Positions 54,095-63,138 of a stretch of 64,000 nt of DNA are shown here, piece by piece. The stretch lies in the NCBI RefSeq assembly GCF_002813295.1, contig NZ_PHUE01000001.1, positions 1,984,001 through 2,048,000 of the forward strand. The letters run 5' to 3'. The position numbers and the translations under genes were made by a program. The notes beneath the pieces are model-generated. The model worked only from the letters and a program-made list of their open reading frames with translations. It did no database searches and was not told the DNA's origin. The DNA is from Flavobacterium sp. 5 (GTDB lineage Bacteria; Bacteroidota; Bacteroidia; Flavobacteriales; Flavobacteriaceae). Position 1 is the stretch's first letter, and each line of letters starts with the position of its first letter.

Positions 54095-54230
54095 CTTTAT
54101 ACCATAAAGCACTAATTTAATCTTACATTTTGCCTAAGTTTGTCCAGTTGAATACTTCAACGGGAAAACTCATTTTGAGTGGCAAAGTAGTAACAGTTTT
54201 GGGTTATTCCTTATTATTAAAATCAATTTA
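54095..54230 (+). pseudogene. Decayed 3' end of a YeeZ-like SDR gene
   Basis: The translation around 54130-54213 reads LPKFVQLNTSTGKLILSGKVVTVLGYSL. It aligns with LPEFDHSKTSNKKLILSDKVEIVLGYSF, the C-terminus of the intact SDR at 50483-51307. Nucleotide similarity continues upstream (TTATACCATAAAGCA against TTATACACAAAAAGCA) with small indels and an in-frame stop at 54118. It also continues downstream to the old stop. This is therefore a remnant, not the N-terminus of the following transporter. Confidence 0.78.
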
Positions 54231-54234
54231 TAAG

Positions 54235-55155
54235 TTGACATCAAGAATAAAAACTGCAATTAAGACAAAAGTCAATTTTATAGGATTGCCTATTTTGGCT
54301 TTGTGTTGGGTGAGCTTTTTTTGGGGCACTACTTGGCTAGCCTCCAAAGAAGGCGTCAAACACATGCCCGCGTTTCAACTTGCTGGAATTAGACAATTTA
54401 TTGCAGGCTCTCTTTATTTGAGTTTTTTCTTGTTTAAGAAAACGCCTTGGCCAAAAGGAAAACAATGGAAAAGCATATTAATCCTTAGTTTACTAAACTT
54501 TGTGTTAAGTAATGGACTTAGTACTTGGGGTGTCAAATACATTAGTAGTGGACTTGGAGCTATTATTGGTGCAATGGTTCCTGTATGGATTGTATTTATC
54601 AGTATTTTTAAAGGTGAAAAAATTACCAGACTAGCTCTTATAGGTATATTAATTTGCTTTGGTGGTGTTTGTGTTATCTTTTACGAACACTTACGTGACT
54701 TTTTGCAACCCGATTTTCAATTCGGCATACTGCTTTCGATAACGGCAACAATTACATGGGCTTTTGGGACTTTATATACCAAGAAAAAAGCAGCTAGTTT
54801 CAATCCGTATTTTAGCTTAGGATTACAGATGTTTATTTCCAGCATTTCTATTTTTGCTTTTATCGGAGCAACGGGAACAAGTATCCCTCTTTCAGAAATC
54901 CCTGTAAATTCATGGTGGTCTATAGCATATTTGGTCATTTTTGGTTCGATCTTAACCTTCATTGCGTTTATATATGCATTACAAAAACTTCCAACCGAGT
55001 TAAGCAGCGTTTATGCATATATTAATCCAATAGTTGCGGTAATTTTAGGCTCTTTGATTTTTGGCGAACCATTAACATCAGCAATTATATTTGGTGGAAG
55101 CGTTACTTTAATTGGCCTGTATCTTATCAATTTTGCTATGCGAAAAAAGCATTAA
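54235..55155 (+). CDS. EamA/DMT family transporter
   Basis: An inner-membrane permease of about 307 residues with ten hydrophobic segments in two EamA repeats: LALCWVSFFWGTTWLASKEGVKH opens the first and SITATITWAFGTLYTKK opens the second. SSVYAYINPIVAVILGSLIFGEPLT is the conserved end of EamA proteins. There is no ATG between the in-frame stop at 54118 and the domain. TTG at 54235 is the best start; an earlier TTG at 54130 would add residues from the SDR remnant. The substrate is unknown. Confidence 0.82.
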   Translation: MTSRIKTAIKTKVNFIGLPILALCWVSFFWGTTWLASKEGVKHMPAFQLAGIRQFIAGSLYLSFFLFKKTPWPKGKQWKSILILSLLNFVLSNGLSTWGVKYISSGLGAIIGAMVPVWIVFISIFKGEKITRLALIGILICFGGVCVIFYEHLRDFLQPDFQFGILLSITATITWAFGTLYTKKKAASFNPYFSLGLQMFISSISIFAFIGATGTSIPLSEIPVNSWWSIAYLVIFGSILTFIAFIYALQKLPTELSSVYAYINPIVAVILGSLIFGEPLTSAIIFGGSVTLIGLYLINFAMRKKH

Positions 55156-55238
55156 ATCTCTATTCAAGATTAAAAAAACTAACCTATCAGAATTCTCTTT
55201 TTACCAAATCTTATATCTATTTTGGATTTAAAAACATA

Positions 55239-55277
55239 AAAAAAACTCATTAAGTTTTAAAACCTAATGAGTTTTTT
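55239..55277. terminator. Bidirectional terminator
   Basis: AAAAAACTCATTAAG pairs with the CTAATGAGTTTTTT arm (one mismatch), between the convergent EamA and M13 peptidase genes. Confidence 0.85.
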
Positions 55278-55298
55278 ATTTTTAGTTAAAATTATTTA

Positions 55299-57362
55299 CT
55301 ACCAAATCTTAACTCTTTTTGCAGGATCAACATACATTGCATCACCGGCTTTAATCGAAAATGTATCATAAAACGCATCGATGTTTTGTAATGGTACATA
55401 ACCTCTATACATTCCAGGAGAGTGTGGATCTGTTTTCACACGATTTTTAATTGCTTCATCTCTCATTTTGGTGCGCCAAACAGTACCCCATGAAATAAAG
55501 AAACGTTGTTCTGGTGTAAATCCATCAATTAATCCTGGTCTTCCGTTTTCTTTCAAATACAATTGCAATCCATCATAAGCAGCATTTACGCCACCCAAAT
55601 CACCGATATTTTCACCTAAAGTAAATTTACCATCCACATGTATTCCTGGCAAAGGTTCCAGTGCGCTGTATTGATTAGCAAGTGCCGTACCCAATGCAGT
55701 AAATTGTTTTAAATCTTCGGCTGTCCACCAATCTACAAGATTCCCATCGGCATTATAACGCGCTCCGGAATCGTCAAATCCATGAGATATTTCATGTCCA
55801 ATTACGGCTCCAATTCCTCCATAATTTACAGCTTCATCAGCTTGATAATTATAAAATGGTGGTTGTAAAATTCCTGCAGGAAAAACAATTTCGTTGTATG
55901 ATGGGTTATAATATGCATTCACTGTTTGTGGTGACATATGCCATTCTGTTTTATCAACTGGTTTCGACAATTCATCAATAGATTTTTCATGTTTCCAAAG
56001 TGAAACATTCTTTGAATTCTCAAAATAACTACCTCCATCAGATGGACTTTTTATAACTAACTTCGAATAATCTTTCCATTTGTCTGGATATCCAACTTTA
56101 ATAGAAATTTTATTTAATTTTTCAATCGCTTTTACTTTTGTTTCAGCAGACATCCAAGTCAAATTATTAATTCTTACTGTATAAGCAGCAATAATATTTT
56201 TAATCATTTTCTCAGCTTTCACTTTCGCTTCAGCGGGAAATAATTTTTCAACATATAACTTTCCTAAAGCTTCTCCAATGTTTCTATTAACAGCTAACAA
56301 GGCTCTTTCTTCAAGAGGAACTTGTTTTACGGCACCTGATAATGTCTTTTGATAAAAATCAAAATCTGCAGCATCTATCTTCGTCGTTAAATAATTAGCT
56401 GAATTATTCAATAGAGTCCATTTCATGAATTCTTTCCAGTCTTCCACTTTATTTTCGGCCAAAATAGTTTGTAAAGCCTTCATGTAGCGAGGTTGATCTA
56501 CATTAACAATACCCAATTTTGGAAACCCAATTCCCGAAAAATAGTTTTCCCAATTGATTGCTGGTACCATTTTTTGTAAATCAGCAATGGTCGTTGGATT
56601 GTATTGTAATCTAGAATCTCTACGTTCAACTCTATCTAGTCTAGGTTTTGACATAGCCGTTTCCAAAGCTAAAATTTTTATAGCACTTTCGTTTGCTTGC
56701 TTTGGGTTTTCACCAATAAACTGAAGCATTTTGGTAACATGTAGAACATATTTTCCTCTTTTTTCTTTAGAATCATTATCTTCTGAAACATAATAATCTC
56801 TATCCGGCAATCCCAATCTTCCTGGACCAAGACTTACAGTGTTTTTATTACTGTCTTTATCGTCAGCACCAACACCAACATCAAAGAAACCAATTCCTCC
56901 AATTGATTCCATTTCAATCAATACTTTTTGCAAATCATCAATATTTTTTATCTTATCAATTTTTGCTAAATAAGGTTTTATTGGATTAATACCCTGCTTA
57001 TTTCTAGCAACAGTATCAAGTATTGATTTGTAGAGATTAATTGCTTTTCCTTGATCTGTATTTGCTTTATACATTGGATTTTTAGAAGCTTCTTTCAAAA
57101 TATCTAAAGCATCTTTATCTGTTTTTTTAACTAGTTCGTTAAAAGAACCCCAAGTTGTTTTGTCATTTGGAATTTCGGTTTTTTCCAACCAAGTTCCATT
57201 AACAAATTGGAAAAAATTTTCTGATGGCTTAATTTTTGAATCCATATAGGAAACATTAATTCCTGGCTCCTTTTGTGTTGGAGCATTTTGTGCCTGACTT
57301 ATTGCAACTCCAAAAAATGTAGAAATCACAAAAAAACTACTCTTGCTAATTGTTTTTTTCAT
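55299..57362 (-). CDS. pepO: M13 family metallopeptidase (PepO/neprilysin-like)
   Basis: A 687-residue zinc endopeptidase with a signal peptide (ending ISQAQ, about residue 24). The zinc site is VIGHEISHGFDDSG (HEISH at residues 523-527), with the third ligand in GENIGDLGG. NAYYNPSYNEIVFPAGILQPPF is the substrate-cleft motif upstream. HSPGMYRGYVPLQN and the final VKIW are typical of the M13 C-terminus. It cleaves small peptides, most likely in the periplasm or at the surface. The length is normal. Confidence 0.95.
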   Translation of the reverse strand: MKKTISKSSFFVISTFFGVAISQAQNAPTQKEPGINVSYMDSKIKPSENFFQFVNGTWLEKTEIPNDKTTWGSFNELVKKTDKDALDILKEASKNPMYKANTDQGKAINLYKSILDTVARNKQGINPIKPYLAKIDKIKNIDDLQKVLIEMESIGGIGFFDVGVGADDKDSNKNTVSLGPGRLGLPDRDYYVSEDNDSKEKRGKYVLHVTKMLQFIGENPKQANESAIKILALETAMSKPRLDRVERRDSRLQYNPTTIADLQKMVPAINWENYFSGIGFPKLGIVNVDQPRYMKALQTILAENKVEDWKEFMKWTLLNNSANYLTTKIDAADFDFYQKTLSGAVKQVPLEERALLAVNRNIGEALGKLYVEKLFPAEAKVKAEKMIKNIIAAYTVRINNLTWMSAETKVKAIEKLNKISIKVGYPDKWKDYSKLVIKSPSDGGSYFENSKNVSLWKHEKSIDELSKPVDKTEWHMSPQTVNAYYNPSYNEIVFPAGILQPPFYNYQADEAVNYGGIGAVIGHEISHGFDDSGARYNADGNLVDWWTAEDLKQFTALGTALANQYSALEPLPGIHVDGKFTLGENIGDLGGVNAAYDGLQLYLKENGRPGLIDGFTPEQRFFISWGTVWRTKMRDEAIKNRVKTDPHSPGMYRGYVPLQNIDAFYDTFSIKAGDAMYVDPAKRVKIW

Positions 57363-57387
57363 TATGTGTAACGATTTAGATGTTATT

Positions 57388-57395
57388 CAAATATA
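57388..57395 (-). promoter_or_regulatory. Candidate -7 box of the M13 peptidase gene
   Basis: TATATTTG on the minus strand, 26 bp upstream of the start codon; no clear -33 element. Confidence 0.4.
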
Positions 57396-57577
57396 TTGAT
57401 ATTTTTTATAACGGAAACATGTTTGTTTATTTTTTAAATAAGACTACATAAAATAAAACCAAAAGAGAGTCTCTTTTTGTAATTTTGCATCAAATAACAG
57501 CTTTCAATTAAAAACAATAAGATAAAATTAATTGTCCAATAGCTATAAAAAATATATACAAAACAACATATAACTTC

Positions 57578-58255
57578 ATGAAATCATTTTTTTACAAATA
57601 CAGAATATATATAAGTGTGGTTTCTATTTTTTCTATTATAACATTGTATCTGTTTTATTCGGCGTTAAAGCCTAATAAAACATTACCTGTTTTTAATCCT
57701 GCCGATGTAAACCCTGAATTAGTAGACAGTACCGTACAATATATTAGCAAATACCATACAATTGCCGATTTTTCATTTACTAATCAAAATGGAAAAACCA
57801 TTACTCAAAAAGATTATGAAGGAAAGGTATACGTAGCCGACTTTTTCTTTACAACCTGTGGTTCTATTTGTCCTAAAATGACCACCAACTTGGTTGATGT
57901 ACAAAAAGCAATCAAAAACAATCCAAAAGTCAAATTACTTTCTCTAACCGTTTTTCCAGAAACAGATAGTGTACCTGTATTAAAAGCATATGCTAAAAAA
58001 TATGGTGTTATTGATGCTAAATGGAATCTGGTTACTGGTGATAAAAAAGAAATTTATACAATGGCCAGAAAATCTTATTTGGCCGTAAAAATGGGAAAAC
58101 CTGAAGAATTATTTGATATGGTCCATACTGAAAACTTTGTTTTAGTAGACCAGAAAAAAAGAGTCCGAGGTTTTTATGATGGTACCAAAAAAGAAGAAAT
58201 TCAGCGATTAATTGAAGATATTAATTGGCTTTGTGAGAATGAAAAAAATGAGTAA
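57578..58255 (+). CDS. SCO1/SenC family protein
   Basis: A 225-residue protein anchored by one N-terminal TM (about residues 10-28), with a thioredoxin-fold domain outside the cytoplasm. The copper-binding CxxxC is Cys94-Cys98 (TTCGSICPKM), and the third ligand His lies in DMVHTENFVLVD. SCO proteins deliver copper to, or maintain thiols of, the cytochrome oxidase CuA site. No oxidase genes are present in this window. It lies about 70 bp upstream of feoA, which has its own -7 box. Confidence 0.92.
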   Translation: MKSFFYKYRIYISVVSIFSIITLYLFYSALKPNKTLPVFNPADVNPELVDSTVQYISKYHTIADFSFTNQNGKTITQKDYEGKVYVADFFFTTCGSICPKMTTNLVDVQKAIKNNPKVKLLSLTVFPETDSVPVLKAYAKKYGVIDAKWNLVTGDKKEIYTMARKSYLAVKMGKPEELFDMVHTENFVLVDQKKRVRGFYDGTKKEEIQRLIEDINWLCENEKNE

Positions 58256-58292
58256 AACTGATAATTATCAACTATAATTATAAATAAAAATG

Positions 58293-58300
58293 TATTTTTG
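58293..58300 (+). promoter_or_regulatory. Candidate -7 box of the feo operon
   Basis: TATTTTTG followed by C matches the consensus, 27 bp before the feoA start. A DtxR/Fur-type operator could not be identified by eye. Confidence 0.5.
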
Positions 58301-58326
58301 CAATCTTAATTCAATCTAAATAAGGT

Positions 58327-58569
58327 TTGCAAACAACGATACATTCTCTCAAAAAAGGCCAAAAAGCCACTATCCTGGATTTTGATATCGATTTAATCCC
58401 TTTAAAACTATTAGAAATGGGTTGTTTGCCTGGTAATGAGGTCGAATTACTTCAAGTGGCTCCGTTTGGCGATCCTTTGTATTTAGATATAAATGGCTCA
58501 CATCTAGCTATTCGTATAGAGACTGCCAGACTTATTGAAGTAGAACTCATTAATAATACAGTAAAATGA
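58327..58569 (+). CDS. feoA: Ferrous iron transport protein A
   Basis: An 80-residue cytoplasmic SH3-like protein that supports FeoB in Fe2+ uptake. The typical pattern is HSLKKGQKATILDFD, LKLLEMGCLPGNEVELLQVAPFGDPLYLDINGSHLAIR. The start is TTG at 58327, with TAAGG just upstream. No ATG is available before the domain. Its stop overlaps the feoB start (ATGA), so the two are translationally coupled. Confidence 0.92.
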   Translation: MQTTIHSLKKGQKATILDFDIDLIPLKLLEMGCLPGNEVELLQVAPFGDPLYLDINGSHLAIRIETARLIEVELINNTVK

Positions 58570-60665
58570 GTTTAAAAAATATCAACGTTGCTTTAATTGG
58601 AAATCCTAATGTAGGGAAAACTTCGGTTTTTAATCAGTTAACTGGTTTAAATCAGCAAGTAGGGAATTATCCTGGAATTACGGTCGAGAAAAAAATGGGT
58701 TTTTGCAAACTGCCCAATAATATTAAAGCCAACATTCTCGATTTACCTGGTACGTATAGTCTAAATGCCAGTTCTATTGATGAAAGTGTTGTTATCGAAC
58801 TTTTGCTTAATAAAAATGACCGCCTTTATCCAGACGTAGCACTAGTGGTTACCGATGTAGAAAATCTAAAACGAAATTTACTTCTTTATACTCAAATAAA
58901 AGATCTTGAAATTCCAACAATTTTAGTCATTAATATGGCTGATAGAATGGAACAGAAGGGTATCACACTAGATATTCCTTACCTCGAAGAACATTTAAAA
59001 ACCAAAATTGCACTGATTAGTTCTAGAAAAGGACATGGAATTGAAGAATTAAAAAACCTGATTATTGGCTACAAAACCATTTCGGCAGAACCATGTTTGA
59101 ATGCATCTGTGATTGATATTGAATATTTCAACAGTCTTCGTCATGCATTTCCTAATCAGCTATTATATAAATTGTGGTTGGTTATTACACAAGATGTTAA
59201 CTTTTTGAATTTGGAACGAAATGAAATCCGTAGTTCGTTTACCAAATCTCATTCTGATTTGAAGCGTTTGCAACAAAAAGAAACAATCAAGCGATATCAA
59301 TTTATTAATGATGTTTTAAAAGAAGGTCTAAAAATAGACTCTAGTATTGCCAAAGATTTTCGTAGTAAACTAGACCGCGTACTTACGCACAAAGTCTGGG
59401 GATATTTGATTTTCTTCGTGATTTTATTCGTGATTTTTCAGTCTATTTTTGAGTGGTCCAAAATTCCTATGGATTTTATCGATAGTTCTTTTGCGACGTT
59501 AAGCTCCATGGCAAATGAACATCTGCCTTCTGGTATGTTGACTAATTTGATTTCACAAGGAATAATTCCTGGTATTGGTGGTATCTTAATATTCATCCCT
59601 CAAATTGCCTTTTTGTTTCTATTCATTTCAATACTCGAAGAAAGTGGTTATATGAGTCGCGTCGTTTTCTTAATGGACAAAATTATGCGCCGATTTGGAT
59701 TATCTGGAAAGAGTGTAGTTCCATTGATTTCAGGAACAGCTTGTGCCATTCCTGCTATTATGGCGACCAGAAATATAGAAAACTGGAAAGAACGTTTGAT
59801 TACAATATTAGTAACTCCATTTACAACTTGCTCAGCTCGTTTACCAGTTTATGCAATTATTATTGGCTTAGTAATTCCCGATACTTATGTTTTTGGGATT
59901 TTAAATCTTCAAGGATTAACCTTAATGCTTTTGTATGTTATTGGTTTTGGGATGGCAATATTTGCGGCTTATATTCTGAATCTTATTTTGAAAGTAAAAG
60001 GAAAAACCTTTTTTGTGGTAGAAATGCCCAACTACAAATTACCTCTGTTCAAGAATGTTGCTATCAACGTTATTGAAAAAACAAAAGCTTTCGTTACTGG
60101 CGCAGGAAAAATTATTTTGGCAATATCGGTCATATTGTGGTTTTTAGCTTCTTACGGACCAGGAAAAGAGTTTAAAGAGGCCGAAAAGATAGTACTCGAA
60201 AATACTAGAGAAAAGCCGTTATCTACAACTGAGTTTGATAATGCTGTTGCATCACAAAAACTAGAAAACTCATACATTGGCTTAATGGGAAGAGGTATTG
60301 AGCCTGTGATTTCTCCTTTGGGTTACGATTGGAAAATTGGCATTGCTATTATCAGTTCATTTGCAGCCAGAGAAGTTTTTGTAGGTACACTGGCAACCAT
60401 CTATAGTGTAGGTGCAACTGACAATGAAAACACTATAAAAGACAAAATGGCTGCGGAAATAAATCCTGTGACTGGAGATAAAATTTTCAACTTTGCTTCA
60501 GGTATTTCTCTATTAATGTTTTATGCGTTTGCTATGCAATGTGCCAGTACTCTAGCCATAACAAAAAAAGAAACCAACTCCTGGAAGTGGCCAGCTGGAC
60601 AATTGGCATTTATGAGTGTATTGGCTTATTTAGTCGCGCTAATTTCTTTTCAAATCTTAAAATAA
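58566..60665 (+). CDS. feoB: Ferrous iron transport protein B
   Basis: A 699-residue inner-membrane Fe2+ transporter with an N-terminal G domain: G1 GNPNVGKTS (residues 12-20), G3 DLPGTYSL, and G4 NMAD. A helical GDI-like segment follows, then a membrane domain with two Gate motifs including LISGTACAIPAIMATRNI and AIISSFAAREVFVGTLATIY. The length is normal. It is the second gene of feoA-feoB, with a 40-residue Cys-rich membrane protein gene following. Confidence 0.97.
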   Translation: MSLKNINVALIGNPNVGKTSVFNQLTGLNQQVGNYPGITVEKKMGFCKLPNNIKANILDLPGTYSLNASSIDESVVIELLLNKNDRLYPDVALVVTDVENLKRNLLLYTQIKDLEIPTILVINMADRMEQKGITLDIPYLEEHLKTKIALISSRKGHGIEELKNLIIGYKTISAEPCLNASVIDIEYFNSLRHAFPNQLLYKLWLVITQDVNFLNLERNEIRSSFTKSHSDLKRLQQKETIKRYQFINDVLKEGLKIDSSIAKDFRSKLDRVLTHKVWGYLIFFVILFVIFQSIFEWSKIPMDFIDSSFATLSSMANEHLPSGMLTNLISQGIIPGIGGILIFIPQIAFLFLFISILEESGYMSRVVFLMDKIMRRFGLSGKSVVPLISGTACAIPAIMATRNIENWKERLITILVTPFTTCSARLPVYAIIIGLVIPDTYVFGILNLQGLTLMLLYVIGFGMAIFAAYILNLILKVKGKTFFVVEMPNYKLPLFKNVAINVIEKTKAFVTGAGKIILAISVILWFLASYGPGKEFKEAEKIVLENTREKPLSTTEFDNAVASQKLENSYIGLMGRGIEPVISPLGYDWKIGIAIISSFAAREVFVGTLATIYSVGATDNENTIKDKMAAEINPVTGDKIFNFASGISLLMFYAFAMQCASTLAITKKETNSWKWPAGQLAFMSVLAYLVALISFQILK

Positions 60666-60671
60666 AGTATT

Positions 60672-60794
60672 ATGATTCAAGAAATTATTGCCTTTTTCAT
60701 ACTTGTTATTGCCTTTGCTTTTTTGATTCGAAAGTTTATCTTCAAAAAAAAATCGAATAAAAACTGTGGAAGTGGTGATTGTGGCTGTAGTTAA
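60672..60794 (+). CDS. FeoB-associated Cys-rich membrane protein
   Basis: A 40-residue protein from ATG at 60672 to TAA at 60792-60794, starting 6 bases after feoB. One TM helix (residues 3-21, IIAFFILVIAFAFLIRKFI) is followed by a Lys-rich stretch and the tail NCGSGDCGCS with three cysteines. This is the plan of the FeoB-associated Cys-rich proteins that replace FeoC in many bacteria. A role in iron transfer at the FeoB pore is inferred from family and position. Confidence 0.85.
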   Translation: MIQEIIAFFILVIAFAFLIRKFIFKKKSNKNCGSGDCGCS

Positions 60795-61012
60795 CTAGGT
60801 TTACCTTAAAAATCCAAATGCTCTATTTAATATTAAATTTATCACTTTAATCATTTACTAATAAAAACATTATAATTAGTCCTAATTAGAGTTCTTGTAC
60901 TAAAAAAAAAGCCTAATTTATATTACAAAACATATTTCGTTCCATTTTTTATATTAAATTTATGTCATTAATATTCAATCTATTAATTTCTAAATTTAAA
61001 AAACAGACCCTT

Positions 61013-61495
61013 ATGAAAAAAATGTTTAGTAAAGGCTTAGTTCTATCGAGTGTTTTATTATTATTAATTTCCTGCAAAAAAGAAGAAGCAGTAGTTGCTG
61101 TAATCGATACTACTAAAATCAAAGAAGAGATTCAAGCCAAGGAAAATGAATTTGCAGAGACTTACAATACTGGAGTAATGAAAGAAATAGGATATTTTGC
61201 AGATGATGCTATCACCTACCCACAAAATAACCAACCAGTAACTGGCAAAGAAGCAATAATTGAGTATTTGAAAAGTCATATTGATACAATTTCAAAAGGT
61301 AAGAAAATTTCATTTACAACTAATGAAGTGTTTGTTGCAAAAGATGGCGAACAAGTTGTTGAACTAGGTAATTATAAAGTAGTAGACTCTACACAAACTG
61401 TAGTGAATTCTGGTAATTACATGACTCTATTCGTTAAAAAAGACGGAAAATATTATAGTCTAAGAGACATGAGTACTTCGGATACACCAAACTAA
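61013..61495 (+). CDS. Lipoprotein with NTF2/DUF4440-like domain
   Basis: About 160 residues. The signal peptide ends LLLLISC, with Cys21 lipidated, which supports the start at 61013 (MKKMFSKG) over an ATG at 60962. The domain ENEFAETYNTGVMKEIGYFADDAITYPQNNQPVTGKEAIIEYLKSHID is the first half of a SnoaL/DUF4440 NTF2-like cone fold. The second half ends YYSLRDMSTSDT. It is probably a periplasmic ligand-binding or enzyme domain. The function is unknown. A strong terminator follows. Confidence 0.82.
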   Translation: MKKMFSKGLVLSSVLLLLISCKKEEAVVAVIDTTKIKEEIQAKENEFAETYNTGVMKEIGYFADDAITYPQNNQPVTGKEAIIEYLKSHIDTISKGKKISFTTNEVFVAKDGEQVVELGNYKVVDSTQTVVNSGNYMTLFVKKDGKYYSLRDMSTSDTPN

Positions 61496-61515
61496 TAAAA
61501 AAAACATGATTTATT

Positions 61516-61557
61516 AAAAAGGTTGTTTGAAATTAATTTCAAACAACCTTTTTTTAA
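61516..61557 (+). terminator. Terminator
   Basis: A long perfect stem (AAAAAGGTTGTTTGAAATT / AATTTCAAACAACCTTTTT) ends in T residues, 20 bp after the lipoprotein gene. Confidence 0.9.
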
Positions 61558-61747
61558 GTATTACACTCATTAAAATTCAATCAGTAATAATCATAGTCCA
61601 AATTTAGGAATTATAAAAAACACTATCTTGATTTCATTAGTAAAATTGTTTTCGTAATTACCTCTCCTCTTTAAAGGAAAGCAAGATTCTTTTTCTCAAA
61701 AAAAAACTAATAATTACTACTCCTCTAAAATAAGTTCACAGCATAAA
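61558..61747. other. Intergenic region without genes
   Basis: AT-rich sequence between two terminators of convergent genes. No open frame or repeat was seen. Confidence 0.5.
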
Positions 61748-61776
61748 AAACCCTGATAACTTTATTATCAGGGTTT
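61748..61776 (-). terminator. Terminator
   Basis: A 12-bp stem (AAACCCTGATAA / TTATCAGGGTTT) is followed on the minus strand by T residues, 27 bp past the glycine-rich protein gene. Confidence 0.85.
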
Positions 61777-61802
61777 GTATTAATTTCAAATTATAGATTA
61801 GA

Positions 61803-62870
61803 TTAGCGTCTTCTTCCACCGCCTCCGCCTCCTCTAAAACCGCCTCCGCCTCCGCCTCCAGAACGAAATCCACTTCCTCCACCACTAAAACTACTTGAGC
61901 GGTTTGACGTAGAAGGTCTAGTTGATGCAGAAGATCTATTGCTACCAGCTTCTCTGGTTGATGCTGACGGTCTATTACTTCTAGTATCACGTCCTGAAGC
62001 TGAATTTCTGTTAGCGTCTCTAGTCGAAGCAGTATTTCTATTGCTATTATTGTTTCTATTACCGTTATTTATATTATTTCTGTTACCACTATTTATATTG
62101 TTATGGGACACTCGATTTGAAGTGTTTCTGCTGTTGTTATTATAGTTGTTAAAACTATTGTGATTCACATAAACATTCGTATTGTGGTATCCATAGCCTC
62201 CTCCATGATAACCCCAATGATTACTTCTGTAAATACCAACTGCCATAACGGTCGCAAATCCAAACCAAGGCGGATAAAATCCATAATAATAAGGCGGATA
62301 ATAAGGCACATAAGCTGGCGAATACACATATTGCACAATCGGAGCTTGCTCTACCACAATAGTTGTTGTAGATGCTGGAACATTTACAGTTACAGGATCA
62401 GCCCCTGTATAAGCTGGATTAGATGTCACAGCTCCACTTCCTTTTGGAGCTGGCTCTACAATATAATCTTTACCATACAAATCTTTATCTCCTATAATCT
62501 GAAGAGACACTTTTTTGTTCTTGTCTTTAGTTACCATGATCACAGCTATATCCTGAGTATCAGATTTACTAATCGGGTCTCTTAGAATGAATGTAAAATC
62601 ATCTCCACTTTTTTTGGTCTCCACTTTGATAAAATCGACTTTTTTATCGTCGTTTAAATCTAAGTTATTGATTTTAGTTTTGTCATCATTCAATGATTTT
62701 TCAAAGTCTTCGATAGTCTTTGATTTTTGGAAAAGATCCAAAACAGCATAAAGGTCTAAATTATCCCCAGGCAAACCTAATTCACCTTTAGAATCATCCT
62801 TCTGAGCAAAAGATGTCAATCCAGTCAAACTCATTACTAGTACTAAAAGCGATAAAAATCTTATTTTCAT
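61803..62870 (-). CDS. Exported protein with Asn/Ser-rich and Gly/Arg-rich tail
   Basis: A 355-residue protein with a signal peptide (ending TSFAQ, about residue 22). Residues about 30-135 form a compact domain (LDLYAVLDLFQKSKTIEDFEKSLND, FILRDPISKSDTQDIAVIMV). A Tyr/Pro-rich membrane-like stretch follows (residues about 180-205, YVPYYPPYYYGFYPPWFGF). The last 140 residues are low complexity: Asn/Ser/Arg repeats such as NRSSASTR, then glycine runs ending GGGGGGRRR. The function is unknown. The tail would be disordered and strongly basic, perhaps binding wall or extracellular polymers. Confidence 0.75.
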   Translation of the reverse strand: MKIRFLSLLVLVMSLTGLTSFAQKDDSKGELGLPGDNLDLYAVLDLFQKSKTIEDFEKSLNDDKTKINNLDLNDDKKVDFIKVETKKSGDDFTFILRDPISKSDTQDIAVIMVTKDKNKKVSLQIIGDKDLYGKDYIVEPAPKGSGAVTSNPAYTGADPVTVNVPASTTTIVVEQAPIVQYVYSPAYVPYYPPYYYGFYPPWFGFATVMAVGIYRSNHWGYHGGGYGYHNTNVYVNHNSFNNYNNNSRNTSNRVSHNNINSGNRNNINNGNRNNNSNRNTASTRDANRNSASGRDTRSNRPSASTREAGSNRSSASTRPSTSNRSSSFSGGGSGFRSGGGGGGGFRGGGGGGRRR

Positions 62871-63138
62871 ATCAGTTTAATTTTAAAATAAACAAATCAA
62901 TAAACTCTTTTAAATCAGAAAAATATAAAATAGTTACTGTACAACTACTACACAAATATAGCAAAGAAAACCTAATAAAATAAACCCTACTAACATTTAT
63001 ATATAGCCAATAAATCAAAAACTGTGCCTAAAATATAAAAATAACATTATCTCATACAGAGCTAAAGAAAATTTAGAGATTAAAAAATTTTGTGGTTGAA
63101 ATAAAATTCAGTGAACAGTGAGCGTAAACATGCTCATT

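Noticed and set aside
54130..54234. N-terminal 35 residues of the EamA transporter starting at TTG 54130
   Set aside because: This segment is the remnant of an SDR C-terminus and is not part of EamA proteins.
61939..62585. Two long plus-strand frames antisense to the glycine-rich protein
   Set aside because: They arise from the low-complexity composition of the real gene on the minus strand and show no protein-like features.
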